Source: Acidobacteriota bacterium (GTDB lineage Bacteria; Acidobacteriota; Holophagae; Acanthopleuribacterales; Acanthopleuribacteraceae). Taken from it: a stretch of DNA of 64,000 bases. The DNA lies in the NCBI GenBank assembly GCA_002747255.1, contig PDUC01000044.1, positions 1-64,000 of the forward strand, in the 5' to 3' direction. The translations under genes and the position numbers were made by a program. The notes under the pieces were generated by a model. It was not told where the DNA came from and did not search any database. It saw only the letters and a program-made list of their open reading frames with translations. Below, piece by piece: positions 17,176-26,375 of this stretch (positions within the stretch are counted from its first letter, which is position 1; each line of letters begins with the position of its first letter).

Positions 17176-17204
17176 TTGACAATGTCTCACTCATGTATTA
17201 TCTT
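17176..17204 (+). promoter_or_regulatory. Promoter of dnaK, overlapped by an inverted repeat
   Basis: TTGACA (17176-17181) and TATCTT (17199-17204) are 17 bases apart, 45 bases before dnaK. TGACAA at the -35 box and TTGTCA just after the -10 box are inverted repeats, so a repressor could bind across the promoter. No CIRCE element and no sigma-32 consensus was seen. Confidence 0.55.
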
Positions 17205-17248
17205 GTCAGCAGTGAAATGGGCGTTGCCCGAATAAATAGGAGGTTCCG

Positions 17249-19141
17249 ATGGGAAAAATTATTGGAATTGATCTGGGAACAACCAATTCGGTTGTTTCTG
17301 TTATGGATGGGAAAGATCCCGTGATTGTAGCGAATGCAGAGGGTACGCGTACCACTCCTTCTGTGGTGGGTTTTTCAAAAACAGGCGAGCGCCTGGTGGG
17401 CCAGGTTGCCAAACGGCAGGCTATTACCAATGCGGGAAATACGGTTTTCTCCGTTAAGCGATTCATGGGCAAGAAGTTTTCAGAAGTTACTGAAGAGTCA
17501 CGTGAAGTTCCCTATGAAACATTTGCAGGACCCAATGGCGACGTCAGGATACGCGTTGAGGGTAAAGAGCTTTCACCACCTGAAGTATCCGCGATGATTC
17601 TTCAGAAGCTGAAAGAAGCAGCAGAGGATTACACGGGTGAAACCATCAAGGAAGCGGTTATTACAGTACCTGCTTATTTCAACGATGCAGAAAGACAGGC
17701 AACCAAAGATGCCGGCAAGATCGCCGGTCTCGATGTGAAGCGTATTATCAACGAACCAACGGCTGCCGCACTGGCTTACGGCCTGGACAAGCAGGATGAT
17801 GAGATTATTGCCGTTTTCGATTTCGGCGGTGGCACCTTTGATGTATCCATTCTCGAGGTAGGAGAAGGTGTTGTTGAAGTTAAGGCCACCAACGGCGATG
17901 TTCACTTAGGTGGTGACAACATCGATGCCACGGTGATCAAGTGGATTTTGAGTGAATTCAAGAAAAACGAAGGTGTGGACCTCAGTCAGGACAAAATGGC
18001 CATGCAGAGGTTGAAGGAAGCGGCAGAGAAGGCGAAAATCGAGCTTTCCAGCACGCAGTCAACCAATATCAACCTGCCTTTCATTACGGCGGACGCCTCT
18101 GGGCCCAAGCACCTGGATTTAAATCTGACACGCTCCAAGTTTGAAGAGCTGATTGACGATCTGATTCAGCGTCTGTTCACGCCTTGTGAAAAGGCCTTGA
18201 AGGATTCCAACCTGAAGAAATCCGAAATTAAAGAAGTGGTGCTTGTGGGCGGCTCTACGCGTATTCCCAAAGTTCAGCAAATGGTAAAAGAGTTTTTCGG
18301 CATTGAACCCAACAAGGGTGTCAACCCGGATGAGGTCGTCGCCATCGGCGCAGCCGTTCAGGGTGGCGTTCTTTCCGGCGATGTTAAAGACGTACTCTTG
18401 TTGGATGTCACGCCTTTGAGCCTTGGCATTGAAACGCTTGGCGGCGTTCAGACCGTTTTAATCGAGCGAAACACCACCATTCCCACCAAAAAGTCCGAGG
18501 TCTTTTCCACAGCGGAAGACAATCAGACTCAAGTGGAAATTCGCGTGTTCCAGGGTGAAAGACCCATGGCAAGGGATAACAAACTGCTGGGTCAGTTCTC
18601 ATTGGTTGGTATTCCCGCGGCACCGCGTGGTATTCCCAAGATTGAAGTGACCTTTGATATCGATGCCAACGGCATCCTGAATATTTCCGCCAAAGACATG
18701 GGTACCGGCAAACAGCAGAGTATTCGCATTACCTCCTCCAGCGGTCTCAGCGATGAAGAGATCAAGAAGATGGTCGATGACGCGGAATCCAATTCAGAAA
18801 AAGACAAGGCCCAGAGGGAATTGGTAGAAGAACGCAATAAGCTGGACTCCATGATCTGGCAGACAGAGAAGAGTCTGAAAGACAACAAAGACAAACTGCC
18901 AGAAGCCGATGTGACGAGTTTGCAGTCCGCCATCGAGGATGCCAAACAAAAAGTGAAAAGTGAAAATACAGACGAAATTAAAGCTGCTTTTGAACAACTC
19001 ATGCAGGCATCTCATAAGTTGGCAGAAGTTATCTACAAGGACCAGCAGGCTCAGGCGGGTGAAGCACCTAACGCCAATCCCAACCCCGAGCCTCCCAAAG
19101 ACGACGATGACGGTGTGATCGACGCTGAAGTGGTCGACTGA
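17249..19141 (+). CDS. dnaK: Chaperone DnaK (Hsp70)
   Basis: DnaK binds exposed hydrophobic peptides in an ATP-driven cycle with DnaJ and GrpE. The 630-residue protein has the full set of signatures: [18 protein letters not shown] (residues 3-20), [31 protein letters not shown], the substrate domain start [14 protein letters not shown], and an acidic tail ending [18 protein letters not shown] precedes the ATG. It is followed by a hairpin and then by dnaJ in the same direction; grpE is not in the window. Confidence 0.98.
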   Translation: MGKIIGIDLGTTNSVVSVMDGKDPVIVANAEGTRTTPSVVGFSKTGERLVGQVAKRQAITNAGNTVFSVKRFMGKKFSEVTEESREVPYETFAGPNGDVRIRVEGKELSPPEVSAMILQKLKEAAEDYTGETIKEAVITVPAYFNDAERQATKDAGKIAGLDVKRIINEPTAAALAYGLDKQDDEIIAVFDFGGGTFDVSILEVGEGVVEVKATNGDVHLGGDNIDATVIKWILSEFKKNEGVDLSQDKMAMQRLKEAAEKAKIELSSTQSTNINLPFITADASGPKHLDLNLTRSKFEELIDDLIQRLFTPCEKALKDSNLKKSEIKEVVLVGGSTRIPKVQQMVKEFFGIEPNKGVNPDEVVAIGAAVQGGVLSGDVKDVLLLDVTPLSLGIETLGGVQTVLIERNTTIPTKKSEVFSTAEDNQTQVEIRVFQGERPMARDNKLLGQFSLVGIPAAPRGIPKIEVTFDIDANGILNISAKDMGTGKQQSIRITSSSGLSDEEIKKMVDDAESNSEKDKAQRELVEERNKLDSMIWQTEKSLKDNKDKLPEADVTSLQSAIEDAKQKVKSENTDEIKAAFEQLMQASHKLAEVIYKDQQAQAGEAPNANPNPEPPKDDDDGVIDAEVVD

Positions 19142-19170
19142 GACGTTTCAAACTAAAACCAATTCATCCG

Positions 19171-19197
19171 ATAAGGGGAGGCGCTGCTTCCCCTTAT
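19171..19197 (+). terminator. Hairpin after dnaK
   Basis: ATAAGGGGA (19171-19179) pairs with TCCCCTTAT (19189-19197) around a 9-base loop, 30 bases after the dnaK stop. The T-run is short, so it may be a partial terminator that sets the dnaK/dnaJ ratio. Confidence 0.55.
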
Positions 19198-19501
19198 TTG
19201 TCTGTACCGCCAAGACAAAGGCTTGAGTAGCTTCAAGTCCGAAAAAGACCCTTGTCCCGGGCGATCTAACCCCGTTCAAACTGAACGCGACTCTTCAGCT
19301 TGAACCGAATACATACTTGGACAACGCATTTATCTTTATGTAAAATGAAGTGGTTTGGCATCTCATCCTGGAGCGTATTTCTTTCTGGAACCGATCCTGC
19401 AAGTTGAAACCAGAGCGAGCTTAATTGAAAAAATCGCAATAACGAAATCAAACGAAACGAAAAAAATCGGCATGTAATTATGACCAATGGAGCTTTCATC
19501 A
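19198..19501 (+). promoter_or_regulatory. dnaK-dnaJ spacer with a candidate dnaJ promoter
   Basis: In about 300 gene-free bases, TTGGAC (19317-19322) and TAAAAT (19341-19346) with an 18-base spacer may form a promoter for dnaJ. Nothing else was recognised; a minus-strand frame at 19266-19502 has no family signature. Confidence 0.4.
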
Positions 19502-20638
19502 ATGGCTGAAGATTATTATAAAGAACTGGGAGTTGGCCGCAGTGCCACCGATGCAGAAATAAAAAAGGCCTATCGCCGTCTGGCCCGCAAATTTCACCCT
19601 GACATCAATCCCGGTAACAAGAGAGCGGAAGCAAAATTCAAGAAAGTCTCACAGGCTTACGAGGTCTTGTCTGATAAAGAAAAGCGCAAGAATTACGATA
19701 TGTACGGCACCGCCACACCGCCGCACATGGGTGGTTCCGGCATGGGCGGTCAGGATTTTGGCGGCTTTGATTTCAGAGGGTTTGATTTCTCAGGCGGCGG
19801 TCGAGGCGGCAACACGGACTTTGGCGATATCTTTTCCGAAATGTTCAACTTTACTAAAAAAGACACCACCCGCTCGTCAACACCGCGAAAGGGAAGGGAT
19901 ATTCAGCACCAAATTACGCTGAGTTTTTTTGAAGCCATTCGGGGACTGACTATTCCCATTCAGGTCGATCGAACACGCGCCTGTTCACAGTGCAAGGGTC
20001 AGCAGCAAATAAAAACAGGTAACAATACAACCTGTACCCACTGTCAGGGTACGGGGAAAATGAAGTTGCAGACAGGCAGCATGGCTTTTGAAACGCCTTG
20101 CCGCTACTGTCAAGGTACGGGGGGCTTTGATTCCAAACCGTGCCCAAGCTGTCACGGTGCCGGCGTTGTTCCTCACTCTGAAACGGTTCGCGTTCATATT
20201 CCCGCAGGCGTGAACAACGGGTCAAGAGTCCGGGTTCCCAAAAAAGGGGAAGCGGGCATTCTAGGTGGTAGTGAAGGGGATTTGTACATCATTACCAAGG
20301 TGGAGGAGCATGAATTTTTTGAGCGAAAAGGCGTCAACCTTTATTGCAGTATCCCGCTGACTTTCTCCGAAGCGGCTCTCGGCGCCAAAATAGAGGTTCC
20401 CACCATCGACGGAACTTCCACCATTCGAATTCCTCCTGGCACGCAGGGTGGACAGAAGTTCCGAATCCGCGGAAAAGGCGTTCCATCCCTGAGAGGCGGA
20501 AAATCGGGAGATCAATTTGTGGAAGTGTCTATTTTCGTACCGCGCCTGCGCGATGAGCGATCCAAAGAAATACTGCGGGAGTTCTCCACCTTAAATACGG
20601 AAAATCCGAGGGATAAGATTCACATTGGAAGAAGCTAA
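19502..20638 (+). CDS. dnaJ: Chaperone DnaJ (Hsp40)
   Basis: DnaJ delivers substrates to DnaK and stimulates its ATPase. The 378-residue protein has a J domain with the HPD triad at residues 32-34, a Gly/Phe-rich linker ([17 protein letters not shown]), a zinc-finger region and the C-terminal substrate domains. Of the four CxxCxGxG repeats the first is irregular (CSQCKGQQ), while [16 protein letters not shown] and CPSCHGAG are standard; all eight cysteines are present. ATG 19502 fits the family start [11 protein letters not shown], with GGAG nine bases upstream; an in-frame ATG at 19487 is less likely. Confidence 0.96.
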   Translation: MAEDYYKELGVGRSATDAEIKKAYRRLARKFHPDINPGNKRAEAKFKKVSQAYEVLSDKEKRKNYDMYGTATPPHMGGSGMGGQDFGGFDFRGFDFSGGGRGGNTDFGDIFSEMFNFTKKDTTRSSTPRKGRDIQHQITLSFFEAIRGLTIPIQVDRTRACSQCKGQQQIKTGNNTTCTHCQGTGKMKLQTGSMAFETPCRYCQGTGGFDSKPCPSCHGAGVVPHSETVRVHIPAGVNNGSRVRVPKKGEAGILGGSEGDLYIITKVEEHEFFERKGVNLYCSIPLTFSEAALGAKIEVPTIDGTSTIRIPPGTQGGQKFRIRGKGVPSLRGGKSGDQFVEVSIFVPRLRDERSKEILREFSTLNTENPRDKIHIGRS

Positions 20639-20640
20639 CC

Positions 20641-20784
20641 ATGGAAAAAAAGAAAAAACCGGAAAAACCCAAGGTGCGGCTTGGCTGGGGTAATGTAAAA
20701 CCCGTCACCCGGGTCATTCCCGACAAAAAGAAACCCAAACCGGCGCGCAAAGAAAAACACAAGGGCAAGATCGAAGAGTCTTAG
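20641..20784 (+). CDS. 47-residue highly basic micro-protein downstream of dnaJ
   Basis: An ATG two bases after the dnaJ stop opens a frame of 47 codons. The product is very rich in Lys, Arg and Pro: it begins MEKKKKPEKPKVRLGWGNVK and goes on PVTRVIPDKKKPKPARK. The W-G-x-x-x-P-V-T-R-V-I-P core looks conserved rather than random, and similar tiny basic proteins are familiar in several bacterial groups. GGAAG precedes the start. Function is unknown; nucleic-acid or ribosome binding would suit the composition. The tight spacing implies co-translation with dnaJ. Confidence 0.6.
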   Translation: MEKKKKPEKPKVRLGWGNVKPVTRVIPDKKKPKPARKEKHKGKIEES

Positions 20785-20804
20785 GGAAAACGACCAAATT
20801 TAGT

Positions 20805-21413
20805 TCATTTCATTCTTGTCAGCGCACTCTCATAAAGATATTCCATACTTTTCTCTTGACCGATCAACTCCCGAAATCTCAGTTGAACAAGAGTGATATC
20901 GATATTTCCTCTTTTATGGGATTCTGGATTCAAATAATAGTTCAGTATTTTCACCATAGTCTCATCAATTATTAATTTCTGCAGCAAATAAGCATCCGTT
21001 AACTTTTGGGTAGTTTCAAAATCAAATTCAGCAATGATACCTGTTGATTTAGCCGTTTCCCAAGCGGTGCTCGTCATCATATTATCAGCCAAACTGCTGC
21101 CATTTGTCAGAAGTGAAAAGTCCAAATAATGATCCTTGATAAGCCTGGATTTAAGACCGTCGTTTTTACCTTCAATTAAGCTCGTCAACACCTTTTCCGC
21201 TTCTGCGTGCTTGCTTCTCCATGCCTGAAGTGTGTCAGAACTCCTCTGTAATTCTTTTTGAATGCATGCAAGGGCTATGCTTTTCTTTTTTTTAGTCTGA
21301 TAGTTTTCAGCTATTTTATTGATGGCCAGGGCAAAAAGCACACTGAACACAATCAACAATCCGTCTACGATATACTTTTTTACAGTCTTTTTTTCACCTG
21401 GGTCATCGTACAT
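20805..21413 (-). CDS. DUF6090-like membrane protein
   Basis: From ATG 21413 the protein has 202 residues: a short cytoplasmic N-terminus (MYDDPGEKKTVKKY), one membrane helix (IVDGLLIVFSVLFALAINKI) and a long helical soluble part (QTKKKKSIALACIQKELQRS). This is the general layout of DUF6090-type proteins, whose role is unknown. In-frame starts lie as far up as 21464; none has a strong ribosome binding site. The gene is AT-rich, lies alone between convergent dnaJ genes and a repeat-bearing spacer, and may be a recent arrival. Confidence 0.6.
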   Translation of the reverse strand: MYDDPGEKKTVKKYIVDGLLIVFSVLFALAINKIAENYQTKKKKSIALACIQKELQRSSDTLQAWRSKHAEAEKVLTSLIEGKNDGLKSRLIKDHYLDFSLLTNGSSLADNMMTSTAWETAKSTGIIAEFDFETTQKLTDAYLLQKLIIDETMVKILNYYLNPESHKRGNIDITLVQLRFRELIGQEKSMEYLYESALTRMK

Positions 21414-21518
21414 CTCAAGCCAAATTGATGAGTAACAGCCAATCATACACATCCCTAAAGTCAACTGTCAAATACCGTATTGTGACCGATACAAGCCGGA
21501 ATATATCATTGGATTAAA

Positions 21519-21580
21519 TTTGGGTGTCCCAGATTTCAACACCAGATTTCAACACGTTTGGGTGTCCCAGATTTCAACAC
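21519..21580 (+). repeat. Two 24-bp direct repeats plus a 13-bp partial copy
   Basis: The 24 bases at 21519-21542 recur exactly at 21557-21580. Between them the last 13 bases (CAGATTTCAACAC, 21543-21555) occur once more. Each full unit contains GGGTGTCC, the same octamer found at 501-508 and inverted at 1894-1901 beside the transposase remnant. Confidence 0.85.
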
Positions 21581-21783
21581 GCGCTTCTGGCTCCTCGCTG
21601 TATGCTCATCAGAAGAAACAGTCTCTTGAACTTTAAAACATTTCTTATGTTAAAAAAGTGCGGGAAAATCGCATTGTCTAAAAAGTGGGGATTGTCTTTT
21701 GGTCCGTTACAGCCAAAAAATCTTTCAAAAAACAGCTAGAAAGCAGTGACCGGGAAAGCTCAAGTAGGGTATACTCATGCCAT

Positions 21784-21851
21784 AAAAGCGGACTGCTTAG
21801 TCCGGGACTATCCTGGTTTTATGAGATCAGTCTTAGCAGTCCGCGGCTTTT
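21784..21851 (+). repeat. Long imperfect inverted repeat upstream of tdh
   Basis: AAAAGC-GGACTGCTTAG (21784-21800) pairs with CTTAGCAGTCC-GCG-GCTTTT (21832-21851), leaving a 3-base bulge and one mismatch. It sits 49 bases before tdh. It may be a terminator hairpin from an upstream transcript, an operator, or a mobile-element end. Confidence 0.6.
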
Positions 21852-21899
21852 AATAAAAAAATCGAACGAGTTAGAAAGGTCACAGTTAAGGAGTTCAAA

Positions 21900-22925
21900 A
21901 TGAAAGCTCTGGTTAAAGAAAAAAGGGAAGAAGGCATCTGGATGCAAGATGTTCCCATGCCGGAAATGGGGCACAACGATCTCCTGATTCGGATTGTAAA
22001 AACAGCCATATGCGGCACCGACATTCACATCTACAACTGGGACGAGTGGTCACAGAAAACCATACCTGTACCCATGGTGACAGGTCACGAATTTGCTGGC
22101 ATTGTCGAAGATATGGGGCAAGAGGTGAAGGGTTTTAAAGTAGGCGACCGCGTTTCAGGAGAAGGGCATATTACATGCGGTCATTGCAGGAACTGTCGTG
22201 GCGGCCGCCGGCATCTCTGCAGAAACACAGAAGGCGTAGGAGTTACCAGACAGGGGTGTTTTGCCGAGTACCTGGTCATTCCCGCTTACAACGCGTTTCA
22301 CCTCTCCGACAAAATCACTGATGATCAAGCCGCTATTTTCGACCCGTTTGGGAATGCTGTTCACACCGCGCTCTCGTTTGACCTGATTGGGGAAGACATT
22401 CTCATTACAGGCGCCGGCCCCATTGGAGTTATGGCGGGAGCCATTGCCCACCACGCGGGAGCACGTCACGTGGTCATCACCGATGTCAATCCCTATCGCC
22501 TGGAACTGGCCAAGAAGATGGGTATTGAAACAACGGTTGATGTAACCAAAGAAAAATTACCCGATATCATGGATCAGCTCGGCATGACCGAAGGTTTCGA
22601 TATAGGTATGGAAATGTCTGGAAACCCGCATGCCTTCAACGATATGCTGGAAACCATGAACAACGGCGGAAAGGTTTCCCTGCTTGGAATTCCACCGGCA
22701 AATACCATCATCGATTGGAACCTGGTCATTTTCAAGGGCCTCATTATCAAAGGCATTTACGGACGTGAAATGTTTGAAACCTGGTACAAAATGAAATCCC
22801 TGCTGGAGAGCGGGCTCAATATCAACCCCATGATTACACATCATTTTCCCATTGATGATTTCCAGAAGGGCTTTGATGTCATGAGGTCTGGAAATTCAGG
22901 AAAAGTCATCCTGGATTGGACCTAA
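21900..22925 (+). CDS. tdh: L-threonine 3-dehydrogenase
   Basis: Tdh is a zinc-dependent MDR enzyme that oxidises L-threonine to 2-amino-3-ketobutyrate with NAD+. The 341-residue protein follows the E. coli type from end to end: [40 protein letters not shown] with the catalytic-zinc Cys38, [12 protein letters not shown], the four structural-zinc cysteines in [15 protein letters not shown], and the nucleotide fold [21 protein letters not shown] precedes the ATG. The usual partner kbl (glycine C-acetyltransferase) is not adjacent, and a terminator follows, so tdh is monocistronic here. Confidence 0.95.
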   Translation: MKALVKEKREEGIWMQDVPMPEMGHNDLLIRIVKTAICGTDIHIYNWDEWSQKTIPVPMVTGHEFAGIVEDMGQEVKGFKVGDRVSGEGHITCGHCRNCRGGRRHLCRNTEGVGVTRQGCFAEYLVIPAYNAFHLSDKITDDQAAIFDPFGNAVHTALSFDLIGEDILITGAGPIGVMAGAIAHHAGARHVVITDVNPYRLELAKKMGIETTVDVTKEKLPDIMDQLGMTEGFDIGMEMSGNPHAFNDMLETMNNGGKVSLLGIPPANTIIDWNLVIFKGLIIKGIYGREMFETWYKMKSLLESGLNINPMITHHFPIDDFQKGFDVMRSGNSGKVILDWT

Positions 22926-22990
22926 CCGCCTCCACCCTTATTCTTACAATCGCATTAAAATCCATTGAATATGGATTGAAGTCAATCAGA

Positions 22991-23016
22991 GGCAGGCCTG
23001 AGCGCCTGCCCTTTTT
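22991..23016 (+). terminator. Intrinsic terminator of tdh
   Basis: GGCAGGC (22991-22997) pairs with GCCTGCC (23004-23010) around a 6-base loop and is followed by CTTTTT. Confidence 0.85.
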
Positions 23017-23402
23017 CGTGTGTCACACACCATTTCTATTTTCAATGCTTGTCATACAGTTCACCCAAAAAAAGAAAAAAACCGAATCCAGTAACCAACT
23101 TATTATGAATCGGCAAGCGACCTTGTTACATTATTTTTACGTTTCAGGCTAGAGAAATCCCCTCGTTGTTTTGAATGACTCAATTCCAAACAAGCTGTTT
23201 GTGTTTACGCCATTTCACCAGTGTTTATCGGACTAATCACTCAACTTTTGATGTCCTTTAATTTTCATTTTTTTTGTTTTTATATGTGAATTCAGCTATC
23301 GATTGTGTTATAGAATAAAGGGAAAACTATTTCAAAGCTAACGTGTTTTTGACTGTTTCTTTACAAAACACAAACACAGAGCACAAATACAGGAGCGTAA
23401 TG
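23017..23402. other. Gene-free stretch between tdh and the synthetase fusion
   Basis: No gene is supported. The AT-rich half next to the synthetase gene contains a TATAGAAT element near 23309-23316 that may be a -10 box; no convincing -35 hexamer was found. Confidence 0.3.
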
Positions 23403-26036
23403 ATGTATCAAGAAAATCACGGTAAGAGTATTGAAAACCCAGAAAGATTCTGGAAAGAACAGGCAAAAAACATCAGTTGGTTCAAGGAACCGGTGCAAAT
23501 TCTCACACAAGATGAGGATGATTTGTACCGCTGGTTCAAGGGCGGCAAACTAAACATCTCCTATCTGGCACTGGACTATCATGTGGAACAGGGTCGGGGC
23601 GAACAACCCGCTTTAATCTACGATTCCCCCGTTACCAGTCGCAAGAGAACCTATTCCTTTCGCGAGTTGAGAGACGAAGTGGCCCAGTTTGCAGGAGCGT
23701 TGAAAGGCCTGGGTGTTGAAAAAGGCGATACCGTTATAATTTACATGCCCATGATACCCAGAGCTGTTGTTGCCATGCTGGCCTGTGCACGCCTGGGCGC
23801 CATTCACTCAGTCGTATTCGGCGGGTTTGCCCCCCACGAACTAGCCGTTCGAATCAATGACGCCAAACCCAAGGTCATTCTCTCTGCAAGCGGTGGTATG
23901 GAAATTCAAAAACTGGTTACCTATAAGCCATTCATCGATCAAGCTATTGAAGAAGCGGAGCATAAACCCGAAAAGGTCGTTGTTTTTCAACGCGAGTTCT
24001 ACAGGGCGGAACTGAAATCCGAGCGAGATGTAGACTGGGAGGAACTCGCCTCTCAAGCCCAACCTGCCTCGTGGGTTGAAGTCGAGGCCACCGACCCACT
24101 TTATATCCTGTACACGTCGGGAACAACAGGCAAGCCCAAAGGCGTTATTCGAGATTGCGGCGGTTACGCCGTTGCCTTAAAGTACAGCATGGCCAAGGTC
24201 TACAATGTCCAACCGGGCGATGTATACTGGGCTGCCTCAGATATTGGATGGGTTGTAGGTCACTCTTACATCGTCTACGGCCCGCTTATTCACGGCTGTA
24301 CAACCGTAGTGTATGAGGGAAAACCCATTCGAACTCCTGACCCTGGAGCCTTCTGGCGTGTTATCGATGAGCACAAGGTCAAAGTGCTGTTTACTGCGCC
24401 GACAGCCATACGTGCCATAAAAAAAGAAGACCCCAACGGTGAATACCGGCAAAAGTACGCCATGAAGGATTTTAAATACCTGTTCCTGGCCGGCGAACGC
24501 TGCGATGTAGCCACCTTTTCCTGGGCCAAGGAGTTACTGGGAGTTCCGGTTCTCGATCATTTTTGGCAAACCGAATCCGGCTGGCCCATGCTGGCCAATA
24601 TGGCCGGCTATGGGCCAATGGAGCTCAAGCCGGGGTCAGCAGGCAGGCCTGTTCCCGGATATTCAATTCACGTAGTCGACTCAGAAGGCAATAAATTGGG
24701 TCCCAACAAAGAGGGAAACGTTGTTGTTCAACTTCCCCTCCCTCCAGGCTGTCTTCCCAATTTATGGAACAACACGCCGCGGTTCAAAGCGGGGTATTTG
24801 AAAGCTTTCCCGGGTTACTATACCTCCGGCGATGGCGGCTATGTGGACGAAGATGGTTACGTTTTCATCACAGGCCGCACAGACGATATTATCAATGTGG
24901 CGGGACATAGAATGTCAACAGCTGAAATGGAAGAAGTGGTTGCTTCCCATCCCACCGTGGCTGAATGCGCTGTGGTCGGCTTCGCTGACGAGTTAAAGGG
25001 GCAGGTCCCTGTGGGCTTTGTCGTCTTAAAGACCAATGTCAGCATAGCAGAGGAAGCGATTGAAAGGGCTCTCATGCAAATGGTCCGGGAAAAAGTAGGT
25101 GCCATTGCAAACTTTAAAAAAGTCTCTTTCATCCAAAAACTGCCCAAAACCCGATCCGGAAAAATACTCAGAAGAAGCATCCGCTTCATCGCTGATGGCA
25201 AGCCCTTTCCAATTCCCTCAACTATTGAGGATCCCGAAGCGCTGGATGTGCTTAAACACATTATCAACAGCTTCAACTACAACAACATTGAAGTTCAGCT
25301 CAAGGGTAACACCTTAATCGTTTCCATTAACAGAAGCCAATACTCCAACGCAATCAACCTCGCCATGTTGAAAGACTTGAAAAAGCTGCTCACTTACATC
25401 AACACGCATCATGACGTTCGCTCTGTGATTCTCACCAGCCTGGACTCCAAATACTTCTCGTCAGGCCTGGACTTCAATGAGTTGAGCAACCTTGGTCCCG
25501 ATGGGTTGTTCAAATTCTCTCGTGACGCGCAAGAAACACTCAAATTGATCCGCAATTGCAATAAACCCATTATTGCCGCAATTAATGGCGAAGTACACGG
25601 TTCAGCCCTGGAACTGGTTCTTGCCTGCCATTATCGCATTGCCAGTAACGATATTCCATTTGCCTTCCCCGGTGCCAACCTCGGTTTATCTCCGGGTCTT
25701 GGAGCCTCGCAAAGGCTTCCCATCATGGTTGGCAGGGCAAAAGCCATGGAGCTTCTCCTGCTGGGAGGGGAGTTCTCCGCCAAAGAAGCCAAAGCCATGG
25801 GGTTGATTAACCAGGTCGTGCCGAAAGGTCAGGTACAGAGTGCGGCTGAAGCATTCCTGGATCGAGTCAATCAGAACTCCATGGAGTTCAACTCCTCCAT
25901 CATCCAATGCCTGAATGCCGGCTTTGATACCGCTCGCGATGGGTATCTGGAGGAAAGTCAGGCGTTTCAAACAACTTTCAGTTCATCTTTTTTCAAAAAA
26001 CGCCTTAAAGAGCTCAACTTGTTGAAACAACCGTAA
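23403..26036 (+). CDS. Acyl-CoA synthetase (acetyl/propionyl-type, AMP-forming) fused to a crotonase domain
   Basis: Residues 1 to about 610 form an AMP-forming acetyl/propionyl-CoA synthetase: NPERFWKEQAKNISWF, the ATP loop YTSGTTGKPKGV (from about residue 237), YTSGDGGYVDEDGYVFITGR and the C-terminal catalytic-lysine motif TRSGKILRR. Residues from about 629 to 877 form an enoyl-CoA hydratase/isomerase fold: SINRSQYSNAIN, AAINGEVHGSALELVLACHYRIA, ANLGLSPGLGASQRLP. Of the two hydratase glutamates, the first is kept (about Glu737 in ALELV) while the second (PEVNLG in the family) is Gly757 in FPGANLG. The order recalls the first two parts of Chloroflexus propionyl-CoA synthase, but the reductase part is missing. 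ATG 23403 has AGGAG seven bases upstream; ATG 23400 is also possible. Confidence 0.92.
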   Translation: MYQENHGKSIENPERFWKEQAKNISWFKEPVQILTQDEDDLYRWFKGGKLNISYLALDYHVEQGRGEQPALIYDSPVTSRKRTYSFRELRDEVAQFAGALKGLGVEKGDTVIIYMPMIPRAVVAMLACARLGAIHSVVFGGFAPHELAVRINDAKPKVILSASGGMEIQKLVTYKPFIDQAIEEAEHKPEKVVVFQREFYRAELKSERDVDWEELASQAQPASWVEVEATDPLYILYTSGTTGKPKGVIRDCGGYAVALKYSMAKVYNVQPGDVYWAASDIGWVVGHSYIVYGPLIHGCTTVVYEGKPIRTPDPGAFWRVIDEHKVKVLFTAPTAIRAIKKEDPNGEYRQKYAMKDFKYLFLAGERCDVATFSWAKELLGVPVLDHFWQTESGWPMLANMAGYGPMELKPGSAGRPVPGYSIHVVDSEGNKLGPNKEGNVVVQLPLPPGCLPNLWNNTPRFKAGYLKAFPGYYTSGDGGYVDEDGYVFITGRTDDIINVAGHRMSTAEMEEVVASHPTVAECAVVGFADELKGQVPVGFVVLKTNVSIAEEAIERALMQMVREKVGAIANFKKVSFIQKLPKTRSGKILRRSIRFIADGKPFPIPSTIEDPEALDVLKHIINSFNYNNIEVQLKGNTLIVSINRSQYSNAINLAMLKDLKKLLTYINTHHDVRSVILTSLDSKYFSSGLDFNELSNLGPDGLFKFSRDAQETLKLIRNCNKPIIAAINGEVHGSALELVLACHYRIASNDIPFAFPGANLGLSPGLGASQRLPIMVGRAKAMELLLLGGEFSAKEAKAMGLINQVVPKGQVQSAAEAFLDRVNQNSMEFNSSIIQCLNAGFDTARDGYLEESQAFQTTFSSSFFKKRLKELNLLKQP

Positions 26037-26212
26037 AAGGCGGAAGCTGTTCTCATACCCAGGCAGCCTGGATGTGTCATTTTAACCGATGATTTGATCC
26101 ATTCAGGCTGCTATCACTAAAAAACCACCTGGAAACTTTACTTTTCTTTCTTTTAAACCGATACAAGCTTTGAAAGTTGTATTGGAGTTCACTTGATCTG
26201 ATCAACTGTTTT

Positions 26213-26256
26213 TTGAACCAATGTCCCTTGCCATTGTTCAAAACACATTGGTTCAA
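26213..26256 (+). repeat. 12-bp perfect inverted repeat before the porin gene
   Basis: TTGAACCAATGT (26213-26224) and ACATTGGTTCAA (26245-26256) are exact inverted repeats around 20 bases. The rest of 26037-26375 holds no gene. The element could be an operator or an RNA hairpin of the porin leader; no T-run follows. Confidence 0.6.
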
Positions 26257-26375
26257 ATGAGTTGAATCAAACAAAGACGATGCTGAAGATTTGGAGTTAA
26301 AGCCTGCTTCAACTCCTGTCATCTGGATGAATGAACTCTGTTCACTTTACTAATTTTGATGAAAGAAGAGGGAAC

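Noticed and set aside
17100-17248. CIRCE (HrcA) operator before dnaK
   Set aside because: No TTAGCACTC-N9-GAGTGCTAA or close variant is present.
22926-23402. kbl partner of tdh
   Set aside because: No aminotransferase-like frame follows; a terminator and a gene-free stretch come next.
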